64,000 nt of DNA from Deltaproteobacteria bacterium (GCA_947445035.1 CANFCK010000003.1:62001-126000); one strand, 5' to 3'; counted from the stretch's first letter, positions 33,474-42,118 are shown. A program made the numbers and translations. The notes: generated by a model from the letters alone, not told the origin.

Positions 33474-34717
33474 GCACGACACGGGTAGTGGTGACGATGG
33501 CCGTCCTCGCCCTCGGCGGCTTCGCCTCGTTCGTCGTCGCCTCGCCGACGCCGATCGAACAACCGGCCGCCGCGGTGCGCGGCGCCGCGCAATTGGCTCC
33601 CCCGCTGCGCTACCGCACCACCACCCAGGTGGTCGCGGCCGGGGACAACGCCGGCCCCCTGTTGCGTTCGATGGGCGCCCCGGCGGCGGAGCTGCTTGCT
33701 GGGGCTGGGACCGCGCTCAACAACATCTTCCCCGGCGACCAGGTCCACCTCGACTGGCGCGACCAGGACGAGCGCCCGTTCCGTCTGCGACTTGCTCACG
33801 ACACCGCCACCACGACCGAGCTGGTGTGGACGGGCACGAAGTACACGGCCCGCAAGGTGCCCGTGCCCTACCGGGTGGCCGAGCAGGCCGCTGCGATCAC
33901 GGTCACGTCGTCGTTGTGGAGCGCCGCAACCGCCGTGGGTTTCTCGGCGGGGCAGATCATCGAGCTCGCCAAGATCTTCGAGTATGACGTGGACTTCAAC
34001 ACCGAACTGGTCGCAGGGGCGCGCTTTCGCCTGGTGCTGGACCGCCTCACCGCCGACGACGGCTCCGAGCGAATCGGTGACATCCGGGCTGCGATTCTCG
34101 ACAATGGCAAAAAGCAGTACGTGGCGATTCGCCACCGGACCCACGACGGCACCGCTGGCTGGTACGGGAAAGACGGCGCCTCCCGCCGCAAGTCCTTCCT
34201 GCGCTCGCCCATCGAATTCTCCAGAGTCAGCTCTGGTTTCAGCACCGGCAGGTACCACCCGATCCTGCACCGGATGCGCGCGCATCGGGGCGTCGACCTT
34301 GCGGCGGCTTCCGGCACGCCCATCCGCGCCGTGGCCGACGGCGTCGTGACCAAAGCGGGTTGGGCCGGCGGGCATGGCAACCACATCGAGCTCCGCCACG
34401 ACAACGGCACGGTCACCGGGTATTCGCACCTCAGCAGCATCGGCGTGAAGCGCGGCGCCCACGTCAGCCAGGGACAGACCATCGGAAAGGTCGGGAGCAC
34501 CGGCCAGTCTACGGGTCCGCACCTCCACTATGAATACCTGGTCAACGGAGTTCACAAAGACCCCATGAAGGCCATTGTGCCAGTTCAGAAGCCATTGGCG
34601 GAGTCCGAGCGTGCGGATTTTTTGGTGGCACGGGACCGGGTGCTTCCCCTGTTGGAAACGGCAACAGAGCTGGCGGTGGCAGCCGACGCCTCCGAGAATT
34701 CCACCGCCGAGCGCTAA
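33470..34717 (+). CDS. M23 (LytM/MepM-like) peptidoglycan endopeptidase
   Basis: A 415-residue exported metalloendopeptidase resembling MepM/YebA. A signal or anchor helix (5-24) precedes an OapA/LysM-like N-terminal domain (about 50-120: TTQVVAAGDNAGPLLRSMGA, LNNIFPGDQVHLDW). A second domain with VDFNTELVAGARFRLVLDR follows, then the LytM/M23 domain (about 250-365) with the zinc ligands His272 and Asp276 in AHRGVDLAAASGTP and the HLH motif (351-353). The active-site set is complete, so it should cut peptide cross-links. GTG 33470 overlaps the kinase stop. Confidence 0.93.
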   Translation: MSTTRVVVTMAVLALGGFASFVVASPTPIEQPAAAVRGAAQLAPPLRYRTTTQVVAAGDNAGPLLRSMGAPAAELLAGAGTALNNIFPGDQVHLDWRDQDERPFRLRLAHDTATTTELVWTGTKYTARKVPVPYRVAEQAAAITVTSSLWSAATAVGFSAGQIIELAKIFEYDVDFNTELVAGARFRLVLDRLTADDGSERIGDIRAAILDNGKKQYVAIRHRTHDGTAGWYGKDGASRRKSFLRSPIEFSRVSSGFSTGRYHPILHRMRAHRGVDLAAASGTPIRAVADGVVTKAGWAGGHGNHIELRHDNGTVTGYSHLSSIGVKRGAHVSQGQTIGKVGSTGQSTGPHLHYEYLVNGVHKDPMKAIVPVQKPLAESERADFLVARDRVLPLLETATELAVAADASENSTAER

Positions 34718-34730
34718 ACTAGTGTCGGCA

Positions 34731-34760
34731 CTGACCGAGGCGATTTACCGGCGGTATACC
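34731..34760 (+). promoter_or_regulatory. Candidate promoter of the FliA-type sigma gene
   Basis: CTGACC at 34731-34736 and TATACC at 34755-34760, 18 bp apart, lie in the 132-bp gap before the sigma gene, which also holds an AT-rich AATAATATTC patch. The rest of the gap shows nothing recognisable. Confidence 0.3.
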
Positions 34761-34849
34761 AATAATATTCACTCAAGAGTCGGGCGCCGGAGACGATTTG
34801 GCGTGGGTCTACTTCGCCATCACACCTTGCCCGCCAGCGAGGCCCTGCA

Positions 34850-35635
34850 ATGCCCTTGAATCACGCGAGGCCCTCCGAAACCGGAGGATCCGCAACCGCT
34901 CTCACCCTTGAAAAACCTATCCGGAAACAGCGGCTCGACCCGCGTGCCCGGACAGAGTTGCTGACCCGCCACATCGGGATGGTCCGTCGTGTCGCGTTCC
35001 GGATGGCCAGCCGCTATCCGACGTGCGTCGACGTCGATGATCTCGTGAACATGGGCATGCTCGGCCTCATCGACGCGGTCGACCGCTTCGAGGAGGACCG
35101 AAGCATCAGCTTTACCGCCTACGCCCGCATCCGCGTCAAGGGCGCCATCGTCGACGAGATGCGGCGCACCGATTGGGTGCCACGGTCGGTCCGCGACCGC
35201 GGGGCACGCCTCCGCGTTGCTCGTGAACAGCTGGCGAAGGACCTCGGCCGCACGCCGACGGCGCCCGAACTGGCCGAGAAGCTTGGCGTCACCGAAGCCC
35301 GACTCCGCGAGCTTGCCGACCACAGCTTGATCCACGACGTGGTGAGCATGGAGGAGGGCGCCGACGACGAACACACCCTCGGCGATGCCATTCCCGGCGA
35401 TACAGAATCGCCGGATGCCGAGTTCGAGGCCTGCGACTTCCGAACGACAGTGCGTGCCGCGATCGGCAGCCTCCCCGAGCGAGACCGCATGATCGTCGAG
35501 ATGTACTACTTCCGCGAGATCGGCTTCAAGGAGATCGGCCAGATTCTCGCCGTGACCGAATCACGGATCAGCCAACTGCACACGCGCATCATGGAGCGGC
35601 TGCGACCGAAGCTGGCCGAGTTGGCCGCGAGCTGA
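34850..35635 (+). CDS. FliA/WhiG-type sigma factor
   Basis: A 261-residue sigma70-family factor of the FliA (sigma28) group. Region 2 (about 38-110) has HIGMVRRVAFRM, VDVDDLVNMGMLGLIDAVDRF and the highly typical FTAYARIRVKGAIVDEMRRTDWVPRSVR. Region 3 (about 120-180) and region 4 (about 200-255: LPERDRMIVEMYYFREIGFKEIG with HTH TESRISQLHTRIMERL) follow. An N-terminal extension of about 35 residues precedes region 2. No flagellar or chemotaxis gene is in the window, so the regulon could be motility elsewhere or, as with WhiG-type factors, development. Confidence 0.92.
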   Translation: MPLNHARPSETGGSATALTLEKPIRKQRLDPRARTELLTRHIGMVRRVAFRMASRYPTCVDVDDLVNMGMLGLIDAVDRFEEDRSISFTAYARIRVKGAIVDEMRRTDWVPRSVRDRGARLRVAREQLAKDLGRTPTAPELAEKLGVTEARLRELADHSLIHDVVSMEEGADDEHTLGDAIPGDTESPDAEFEACDFRTTVRAAIGSLPERDRMIVEMYYFREIGFKEIGQILAVTESRISQLHTRIMERLRPKLAELAAS

Positions 35636-35642
35636 CGCCTGG

Positions 35643-36161
35643 TTAGTTCAGCCCGTGCTTCTTGCGGACCTCGCGCAGGGCACGGTTCAGCGCCTCCTGG
35701 CGTTCGACCGATCCTTCCTTCACGTTCTTGATGCGCTCTTCGGCCTCGGCGCGGAGCGCGCGCTCATCCACGTCGAAGCTGGCCACGACGTCGAGGATCT
35801 TCTTGAAGAGCTCACGATCGTCGGTGTAGACCTCGCCGACGAAGTTCGAGATCATGAAGTTTTCGATGAACTGGCGCGCCAGAAAACGATCGACCTCATC
35901 CCCGGTGGGATGACCCCAGCTCTCGGCGATGGCCCCCTTGACCTTGCCATAGTGGTCGTAAGGGATATTTTTCCGCTCCATCTCGTCCCGCACCGCTTCG
36001 CGCAGATCGTTGTCGCGCGTGAGGTAGGATTCGAGGATTGCGACAAGATCGCTGGCCGCTTCCTCCCGATCGGGGCCAGCCACCTCGATATCGCCTTCGT
36101 TGGTCAGCCGTTCGATGACGGCGTGAGCGATTTGCGGAACGCGGGCGCGGTAAAGCTTCAT
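35643..36161 (-). CDS. DUF507 family protein
   Basis: A 172-residue cytoplasmic protein of the DUF507 family, common in deltaproteobacterial lineages and of unknown function. I chose ATG 36161 because the family begins MxLYRxxxPxIAxxVIERL, which this start reproduces exactly (MKLYRARVPQIAHAVIERL). A longer frame to 36239 adds an unrelated leader overlapping the upstream gene. The protein is predicted all-helical and charged and ends in a Lys/Arg-rich tail (REVRKKHGLN). It lies 59 bp after the large orphan gene on the same strand and converges with the sigma gene. Confidence 0.85.
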   Translation of the reverse strand: MKLYRARVPQIAHAVIERLTNEGDIEVAGPDREEAASDLVAILESYLTRDNDLREAVRDEMERKNIPYDHYGKVKGAIAESWGHPTGDEVDRFLARQFIENFMISNFVGEVYTDDRELFKKILDVVASFDVDERALRAEAEERIKNVKEGSVERQEALNRALREVRKKHGLN

Positions 36162-36220
36162 GGTCGCACCAAAGGCGCGGGCGTATACCCTAAGCGACGC
36201 TTCCCCGCTACCACCGCCGC

Positions 36221-38800
36221 TCAGGTCAGCGACCGCCAAGCCGCACCAAGGCGCTCCAAATCCAGCGGCATCACCGTCACCGTCCGCGGCAGCTCGCCGC
36301 TGAGCTCCGCTTGCGGCACGAAGCCTTCCTGGATCTTTGCCTTCATGAAGGCGAGATAGGCGCGATCAAGGTTACCTTCGGCGTCGATCGCGTGCATGTC
36401 GACAAGGCGCGTTCCATACGGGCGGCCGAAAACCACGCGATCGCGCTCGACGTAGCAGGCGTACCCGGCGAGGAGGAAGTTGAAGTCGACCACCGGGGCG
36501 CGCTTGGGTTTCCGTTCGACAACCGCGGCCGAGACCGGCGACGGGTCGCTCGAAAACTCGGGCAACGCGAAGCCCTCTTCGGATTCGGCAACGAGGGGCG
36601 GATCGGAGGTGATCTCGAACCCCGCGACACCCTCGAAGAAGGCCGGAGGAGGCGCGGAGGGAGGGGGCGCGGCGCTGTCGCCGACCGGAATCCCGAAGAC
36701 GTCGGCAATCGGGGCCGCTCGGGAGGAACCCGCGTCGTAGCCGGCGGCGGTCGGCGCCGGGGTGAAAACCGGAACCGGATCGTCGAAGGGATTCGACGAG
36801 GCGGTGTGCTCACGCGGGGCACTCGCCGGTCCGGGAATGCTGGTCGGCTCGGCGTCATCGCCGAACGGGTTGCCCGACGGGGCGGCGCTCGGCGGGGGGC
36901 CACCCTGAGGCTCCATCGGAACCGTCACCCGTGGCCGCACCGCGTCAATGGCCTCGCGACTTGGGCGACGGACCTCATGCGTTGCGTCAGAACGAACTGC
37001 CGCCGACTCCACAGGCGGTGCCCCCGCGGCCGGGACGGGCTTTCCGCGCGGCCTGGCCGGCGCCGCGCCGGGGGTGGGGGGGGGGGCGGGTACAGGAGAG
37101 CTTTCCGACGCGAGCGCGGTCCAGTCGGCGAAGGTCATTTGCACCGCCGCGCAGGCACCCGGAATCTCCGAGATCGGCACCAGGACGAGCACGCCGCCGT
37201 CGAACTCCCACGCCGCTTGCACGTGCGCCGGCACCGCGCCCGGGACGGGAGTGAGCGCGGCGGCGCGGAGGAAGTCCACCGTGGCGGGGTCCAGCGCAGC
37301 GCCGTGGCCGGCGAGTCGCCCCCGATCGAGGACCAGTTCCTTATGGCCGAGCAGACTGGGCGGCCGGCTGGGCAGCGGCAAGTGGGCCAGCAGGCTCAGC
37401 GCATCCTGAACCGCCCCACCCGCGACGCGAAGCACCGCACCGTCGCTGCCCCCGGCGATCTGCCCGGTCGCGACGGAGGCCGCAGGCGGGGGTACCCCTG
37501 GCGGGGATCGAGCGCCCACAGTGGCGGCGAAGCGAACAGCTGCGACCGTGTCGGTGAACACGAACCACGCGATCGGCCCGTCCAAGCTGGAAATCGCAGC
37601 GGCACCGACAGCATCGTTCCACGCGGTGAATAGCGAGCTGACCTCCTGACTCAGCGCAACCTGCTCGCTCATCGCCGCCGCGACCATCCCCGTGCTGACC
37701 GCGACCACGGTAGCGTAGACCGCCTGCCCTCGCGGGAGAAGGAACTGGCGCGCCACGTTGGACTCACCGGTCGGTGCGATCGCCGCGAGCACGCACGCAA
37801 CGACCTGGGACGCCTGCCACGCGCGCGCCGCCTCGGCGATTCTGGAAGCCAAGGCAATCGCCACGTCTACCCGGATCAGCGATGCGATCGCCGATGAAGG
37901 GATGCCCGCCCGCACGAGGCCCGGCTCATCGACCCACGTGGACAACTGTGGGAGCACGACCGTCCACGCGTCCGCTTCTCCCCGCAGCCGAGCCAGCGCG
38001 TCCCCGCCGGCCGCGGCCTGCAGCGCCGGAAGGCAAAAGCGGAGCGAGAGGGCCGCATCGCGAGCCCCCAGCGTCCGGTCAGCGACGCGCGCCAGGACCC
38101 CGCCCATGACGAGATCGAAGGCCGTCGTGGCCGCTGCGACCAGGACATCGCCGTCGAGCGGCGCCAGCACGCCGACCGCGAGCTCCATATCGATCGTGAG
38201 CGGAGTGCTGTACGGCAACACCCAGACCAACGGCGCGTCCGTCAGCATCGTGATCAGGGCAGGGACCCGCACGCCCGCCCTTGCCAACTCCGCCGATGCG
38301 ACCGCCAGCCGGCCGCTCATCGCCGCGGCGACAGAGCGAAGCGCCGCGGCGCGACCCGGGCCGGGCAGCTCGGACAACCGCCGAACACCTTCGACGAGCA
38401 GCGGCGTCGGCGTCGCCAGGCGGCTCGCGCAGGCGCGGACGTAGTCCAACGCCACGAGGGAGCCGGCGCCGACAGAGAGGCCCAGCCCCTCTTGGAGCAG
38501 TCGGCCAAGCGCGCGGGTAAGCGAATCATCCTGGAGACGCCTGAACAGCTCGTCGCCCGAGATCGGCCTCATCTCCGCGAGGGCCTCGTCTACCGCGGCC
38601 CGCAACGCGCGGTCGACGAGCGGGGACAGCAGCTGCGTCGACGCGACCGGAAAGGACACGGGGCGGTCGTGCGGGGGCAGGAGGATATCCGGCAAGCCGT
38701 CGCAGAGCGCCGGCACGCGCGCCAGGGCGGCCGCAGCGAGTGAACCGCCCAAAGACTCGCAGCGACCTCGCACCATGCGCGCAATCAACTCTGGGTTCAC
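36221..38800 (-). CDS. Large orphan protein with Pro-rich linker
   Basis: An 859-residue protein without recognisable family. Residues about 1-620 are Ala/Leu/Val-rich and mostly helical with no clear TM segment or signal peptide. Residues about 560-780 are Pro/Ala/Ser-rich with repeated NPFxDD motifs (SGNPFGDD, SSNPFDD). The last about 85 residues form a compact domain (DFNFLLAGYACYVERDRVVFGRPYGT, RTVTVMPLDLERLG). The start is GTG 38800 or 38803, with ATG 38776 possible. An 11-G tract at 37076-37086 lies in the coding strand complement near codon 571. It follows the lipoprotein gene in an operon headed by the Crp/Fnr regulator. The function is unknown. Confidence 0.65.
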   Translation of the reverse strand: MNPELIARMVRGRCESLGGSLAAAALARVPALCDGLPDILLPPHDRPVSFPVASTQLLSPLVDRALRAAVDEALAEMRPISGDELFRRLQDDSLTRALGRLLQEGLGLSVGAGSLVALDYVRACASRLATPTPLLVEGVRRLSELPGPGRAAALRSVAAAMSGRLAVASAELARAGVRVPALITMLTDAPLVWVLPYSTPLTIDMELAVGVLAPLDGDVLVAAATTAFDLVMGGVLARVADRTLGARDAALSLRFCLPALQAAAGGDALARLRGEADAWTVVLPQLSTWVDEPGLVRAGIPSSAIASLIRVDVAIALASRIAEAARAWQASQVVACVLAAIAPTGESNVARQFLLPRGQAVYATVVAVSTGMVAAAMSEQVALSQEVSSLFTAWNDAVGAAAISSLDGPIAWFVFTDTVAAVRFAATVGARSPPGVPPPAASVATGQIAGGSDGAVLRVAGGAVQDALSLLAHLPLPSRPPSLLGHKELVLDRGRLAGHGAALDPATVDFLRAAALTPVPGAVPAHVQAAWEFDGGVLVLVPISEIPGACAAVQMTFADWTALASESSPVPAPPPTPGAAPARPRGKPVPAAGAPPVESAAVRSDATHEVRRPSREAIDAVRPRVTVPMEPQGGPPPSAAPSGNPFGDDAEPTSIPGPASAPREHTASSNPFDDPVPVFTPAPTAAGYDAGSSRAAPIADVFGIPVGDSAAPPPSAPPPAFFEGVAGFEITSDPPLVAESEEGFALPEFSSDPSPVSAAVVERKPKRAPVVDFNFLLAGYACYVERDRVVFGRPYGTRLVDMHAIDAEGNLDRAYLAFMKAKIQEGFVPQAELSGELPRTVTVMPLDLERLGAAWRSLT
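37076..37086. repeat. Homopolymeric G11 tract inside the orphan gene
   Basis: Eleven consecutive G (poly-C on the coding strand) interrupt the Pro-rich linker of the 859-residue protein near codon 571. Slippage here would truncate the protein before its C-terminal domain. It is also a position where sequencing error is likely. Confidence 0.9.
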
Positions 38801-38834
38801 CACCACCCTCCGCCGCGATTGTAGCCGAGTTGCC

Positions 38835-39560
38835 TCACGGCGTCCCGCGAGCGCCACCCACGCCGTCGAGGACGGTGCCATCGGCAAGGCACAACGGAGC
38901 CCGGCTCTCGGACTCGCCTCGCTGTGGACAAGGAACGGCGCTGCGGACCGGACTCGACACCTCGCTTCGACGAAGCGCGGCGCGCGTTGCCCACGTCTCA
39001 CAAGCGCCCCCGGGTCGACACACACTGACGTCCAGGACCCACCTGGCCTCGACGACCTCGGCCCTCTTCAGAACCACCGATCCGTCAAGCGTTCCGCTGC
39101 CGGTCCACCCGTCCGGCGAAGCCACGCCGAGCGTCGGGGACCATCGAAACGCGCGCCCCTCGCGGGTCCAAGGGCCGGTGGCGACGAGGCGCGACTGTCC
39201 CCGACCGCTTCCGCCGATGGGCCAACTACTCACCAACCCGTCGCTGAGCTGGACCCGAGCGGAGAGCATCGGCCACATCCCCGTGGTCAGCACCCGCAGG
39301 GGCTCGGGCCAGGACTCGACCCCCCGGAGCACAAGGACCTCCCCGCTGGGAAAGGCGCGCAGCTCAACACAATGCGTCTCCTCGGCCTCCAGACACACAA
39401 GCCACCCGTTGCTGCCATCCGAGAAGGCCCGCGCCCACTGCTGAGTCAGGGGGTAGCTTCGCCCCTCCGATTCCAGCAGATAACCAACCGCACCCTCGAC
39501 CTTTCCCGCGCCGAGCGCCCCGTGTGGGAGGCAGCCGGCCAACAGGGCCAGAAAGATCAT
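38835..39560 (-). CDS. Lipoprotein downstream of a Crp/Fnr regulator
   Basis: A 241-residue lipoprotein of unknown family. The signal MIFLALLAGC is ten residues long and lacks a basic N-region. The mature part is beta-rich, with a Gly-rich tether (LPHGALGAGK) and several cysteines (LVCLEAEETHC, VCRPGGAC, PCP, PLC) that may form disulfides. Its ATG overlaps the Crp/Fnr stop (ATGA), so it is co-expressed with the regulator. The large orphan gene follows after 34 bp. Confidence 0.6.
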   Translation of the reverse strand: MIFLALLAGCLPHGALGAGKVEGAVGYLLESEGRSYPLTQQWARAFSDGSNGWLVCLEAEETHCVELRAFPSGEVLVLRGVESWPEPLRVLTTGMWPMLSARVQLSDGLVSSWPIGGSGRGQSRLVATGPWTREGRAFRWSPTLGVASPDGWTGSGTLDGSVVLKRAEVVEARWVLDVSVCRPGGACETWATRAALRRSEVSSPVRSAVPCPQRGESESRAPLCLADGTVLDGVGGARGTP

Positions 39561-40249
39561 GCGTCTCGCAGCGCCCGCAGCTTCGTCTCATCGAGGAGAA
39601 TCACCCGTTTTCCCTCGGTCTGGATCAGCTCGTCTTTGCGCAGGTCCAGAATGGCGAAACTCACAGTTTCGCGGGTGGCACCGATGAGACTCGCGATTTC
39701 TTTGTGCGTCAGCTTGAGGTTCACGATGCGCCCGCGGCTGTCGCGCACGCCGAAGCTGTCGCCAAGATCTAGAAATAGGGCTGCCAACCTGGAGTGTGCG
39801 CTCTTGAAGAGCAGACTCTCGACCCGATTTTCCAACTTCTGCCGCCGTTCGCCGACCAGGCGGATCATCCGCATGGCCAAGGGCGGATGGCGCATCATCA
39901 GCTTGATGAAGTCTTCTTTGGGGATCGCAAGCACCTGCGCATCCTCATAGGCTTCGCACGTCGTGTCATTCGGAGAGTCGTTGACCACGCTCAGTTCCCC
40001 GACCAGCTGATCGCGGGTGTAAAAGCCGAGTGTGAGCTCTCGCCCTTCGTCGTTGGTCTTGCTGAGCTTCACGATTCCGGCGCGCAGGATGTAGATGGTA
40101 TTGGCCGGATCCCCCGGTTCCCACAAACGGGTGCGGCGGCGAAGGTCGAGCGAATCACTCAATTGGTCGAGTATCTCAAGATCGCGGTCGGCCAGATCTG
40201 CCAGCATCGGCGTCTGTCGGATGAACCAAGCCTTGGTTTTGATGATCAC
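39557..40249 (-). CDS. Crp/Fnr-family transcriptional regulator
   Basis: A 230-residue regulator with an N-terminal cNMP-binding beta-roll (about 10-125: RRRTRLWEPGDPANTIYILRAG, YTRDQLVGELSVVNDSPND), a dimerisation helix and a C-terminal winged HTH (about 150-225: KLTHKEIASLIGATRETVSFAIL). There are no Fnr-type N-terminal cysteines. The cassette lacks a clear cNMP-binding Arg-Ser/Thr pair, so the ligand may not be cAMP. The recognition helix has Phe where many relatives have Arg (RETVSF). The start is GTG 40249: it gives the usual family length and has TACATA 6 nt upstream. A longer frame to 40351 has no support. Confidence 0.88.
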   Translation of the reverse strand: MIIKTKAWFIRQTPMLADLADRDLEILDQLSDSLDLRRRTRLWEPGDPANTIYILRAGIVKLSKTNDEGRELTLGFYTRDQLVGELSVVNDSPNDTTCEAYEDAQVLAIPKEDFIKLMMRHPPLAMRMIRLVGERRQKLENRVESLLFKSAHSRLAALFLDLGDSFGVRDSRGRIVNLKLTHKEIASLIGATRETVSFAILDLRKDELIQTEGKRVILLDETKLRALRDA

Positions 40250-40255
40250 GGTCGA

Positions 40256-40261
40256 TATGTA
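40256..40261 (-). promoter_or_regulatory. Candidate leaderless -10 for the Crp/Fnr operon
   Basis: TACATA (within GGTTACATA) on the minus strand ends 6 nt before GTG 40249. It is among the best matches to a -10 consensus in the set. Confidence 0.42.
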
Positions 40262-40290
40262 ACCGGGCGATCGGACGCAGGAACGTCGAG

Positions 40291-40833
40291 GTGGGTGAGT
40301 CGGGGTCTGCCGTACAGGATGCCATCGTGCTCGCCGCGGGCGGATCGTCACGAATGGGAACCCCCAAGGCCCTGCTCCGCGTAGGCGGCACTCCGCTGAT
40401 CGTCCGTCACGTAGAGGCGTTCCGGTCGATGGGGCTCCGCGTGCACGTCGTCCTCGGCTGCGACGCCGAGCGGATCGCAGCGGCGTTACCGGCAGGCGTC
40501 ATCGTCCGTCACAATCACCTCTGGGCCACAACCGGCCCTGCGGAGTCAGCCGCCATCGCGCTCCTCGGGCTGGGGCCGACCCTTTTGACGCCCGTTGATG
40601 TGCCCCCGGCCGCGCCTGACGATCTACGCCGACTCCTCGACGCGGCTGGCCCCGCCGTGCTGACCTACGACGGCGCTGACGGCCATCCCGTCCGACTCGA
40701 CCCGCCCCACATTGCAGGCCGGCTAGACGGTAGACTCGCAACCGCGTTGCGAATTGCCGTCGGCGACCCGGGCCGGATCTTGAACCTGAACTCACCGAAT
40801 CAGTGGGAGTCCTGGCTGAAAGGGCACCAATAA
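40291..40833 (+). CDS. MobA-like NTP transferase (molybdenum cofactor nucleotidyltransferase type)
   Basis: A 180-residue nucleotidyltransferase of the MobA/MocA-like fold. The N-terminal NTP loop is intact (IVLAAGGSSRMGTPKALL, residues 11-28) and a metal-binding Asp occurs in LLTPVDVPPA (about 105-114). The GHPVRLDP motif later is typical of MocA/CoxD-like enzymes that load GTP or CTP onto molybdopterin. No molybdoenzyme gene is nearby. The start is GTG 40291. The 129-bp gap after it holds only a short AT-rich patch (about 40832-40853). Confidence 0.8.
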   Translation: MGESGSAVQDAIVLAAGGSSRMGTPKALLRVGGTPLIVRHVEAFRSMGLRVHVVLGCDAERIAAALPAGVIVRHNHLWATTGPAESAAIALLGLGPTLLTPVDVPPAAPDDLRRLLDAAGPAVLTYDGADGHPVRLDPPHIAGRLDGRLATALRIAVGDPGRILNLNSPNQWESWLKGHQ

Positions 40834-40962
40834 AAGAACTTATTAAATTCCCCGGAGCGCGGCTGGGTCGGACCGAAGGGAGACGTGGATGGCAACCGAA
40901 CCCGGGCGCCCGTCGAGATTCGGTAGCGGCCCACATCGACCGGTAGCCCCGCGGTGCGGGAG

Positions 40963-41676
40963 TCAGCCGAAACAGGCAATCGTGCTGCCATCTGCGCCGA
41001 GCTGGGCATCACATCCGAGCCCGTAGCGGGCGCGGACCGCGGCGGCGTGAAGGGCGAGGTCTGCGTACAGCTCGTTCAACGACGCTCGCACCCAGGCTTC
41101 GACCGCTGCCGGCGGAATGCTGCCCCCGAGGTCCGTCCACACCTGATAGATGGCGAGGGTGCTCTCGGCGTCGATGGGCACCAGGAGCCAGTTGCCGCGA
41201 TTGTGTGGCAACGTCTCCGCGGCATCGAACAGCGGGGCATCCGTCCGTTCACGCACCCCGGCCAGCGCATGGCCATCCTGCGTCCACGCGCGCTCCCACA
41301 CCCCCGATCTCTGCGCCAGAACCGTGGTGTTGGCGACGTCGAGCACCCAATGCCGGTCGGCGAAAGGCCAGGGCAGATCGAGCCGCTGGTAGATGAGCTT
41401 GGGCTGGGTCCACGCCCCCCGGATGCGCACCTCGGTCAACGACTCGACATCGTCCGCGAGGTGATCGTCAGTCATCGCCAGCCACGCCAGCTCGCGCGGG
41501 ACAGGCAGTACGCCCCAGGCGCCCACGCCCTTTCCTGGCAACGCCATGCGTCCAACACCACCCGCAGCGGCCTCCGCAAACACCGCGGATGAAGGCACGG
41601 GCGGCGGAAAGCGCGCGAGATCTGCGACCGGGCCGGCGACAGTGGCCCAGAGCGCGGCGAGCGCTGCCGCGTCCAC
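40963..41676 (-). CDS. START/SRPBCC-like lipid-binding domain protein
   Basis: A 237-residue cytoplasmic protein with no signal peptide that resembles START-domain proteins: an N-terminal helix, a central sheet (WGVLPVPRELAWLAMTDDHLAD, YQRLDLPWPFADRHWVLDVA), the STLAIYQVWTDLGGSIPPAAVEAWV segment typical of START domains, and a long C-terminal helix. The ligand is unknown, probably lipid. The GTG start at 41676 lies 3 bp after the stop of the AgmX-type gene, so the two are co-transcribed. Confidence 0.72.
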   Translation of the reverse strand: MDAAALAALWATVAGPVADLARFPPPVPSSAVFAEAAAGGVGRMALPGKGVGAWGVLPVPRELAWLAMTDDHLADDVESLTEVRIRGAWTQPKLIYQRLDLPWPFADRHWVLDVANTTVLAQRSGVWERAWTQDGHALAGVRERTDAPLFDAAETLPHNRGNWLLVPIDAESTLAIYQVWTDLGGSIPPAAVEAWVRASLNELYADLALHAAAVRARYGLGCDAQLGADGSTIACFG

Positions 41677-41679
41677 GTT

Positions 41680-42084
41680 TCAGAAGGCGAAGACGTGAGA
41701 GGCGCGGACCACACCCCCGCGGGGCGCGGGAAAGGTCAGCCGCTGCACCGACTTCTGCAGGCATTCCTGCAGCGGCGGATTCCGGAGCGACGACTCGTTC
41801 ACCCGGAGCTTGTCCACCTTCCCTTCGAGGGTGATCTCCCAGGCAAACTCGACCCGGCCATCCAGGGTCTTCCCTGACAACCGAGTCACGCAGTCGGTGA
41901 CCGCCCAGTCGTTCTTTTTCAGAACGTCGCTGACGGCGTTTTTGGGGAGGCTGCCCTCTTCCGCATCGAGATCAACAACCTCCTCTTCCTCCTCGGCCAA
42001 CACTGGCGCGGTTGCGGCGGGAGTCGTTTCCCCGGCGTGGGTGATGCCGGAGCTGAGCGCGAAAACCAAAAAAGTCAGAATCAT
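41680..42084 (-). CDS. AgmX/PglI C-terminal-domain protein
   Basis: A 134-residue exported protein. The signal peptide is MILTFLVFALSSGITHA if translation starts at ATG 42084, which has TATCGG 7 nt upstream. A start at ATG 42120 would overlap the divergent methyltransferase start codon. An acidic linker (EEEEEVVDLDAEEG) leads to a domain matching the AgmX/PglI C-terminal domain of myxobacterial gliding and adventurous-motility proteins. It shows a Cys-containing helix (WAVTDCVTRL), GRVEFAWEITLEGKVDKLRV, a second Cys (LQECLQKSV) and the closing LTFPAPRGG. It resembles a TonB-like C-terminal fold. The partner is unknown. Confidence 0.72.
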   Translation of the reverse strand: MILTFLVFALSSGITHAGETTPAATAPVLAEEEEEVVDLDAEEGSLPKNAVSDVLKKNDWAVTDCVTRLSGKTLDGRVEFAWEITLEGKVDKLRVNESSLRNPPLQECLQKSVQRLTFPAPRGGVVRASHVFAF

Positions 42085-42091
42085 GCCGGAC

Positions 42092-42097
42092 CCGATA
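42092..42097 (-). promoter_or_regulatory. Candidate leaderless -10 for the AgmX-type gene
   Basis: TATCGG (within GCTATCGG) on the minus strand ends 7 nt before ATG 42084, favouring that start over ATG 42120. Confidence 0.33.
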
Positions 42098-42118
42098 GCA
42101 GCACGAACGTAGCGCGCC

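Noticed and set aside
40832..40853. AT-rich patch (AAAAGAACTTATTAAATTCC) considered as an att site or promoter
   Set aside because: It lies between convergent genes, has no -35/-10 spacing and no direct-repeat copy was seen. There are no integrase or mobile genes nearby.
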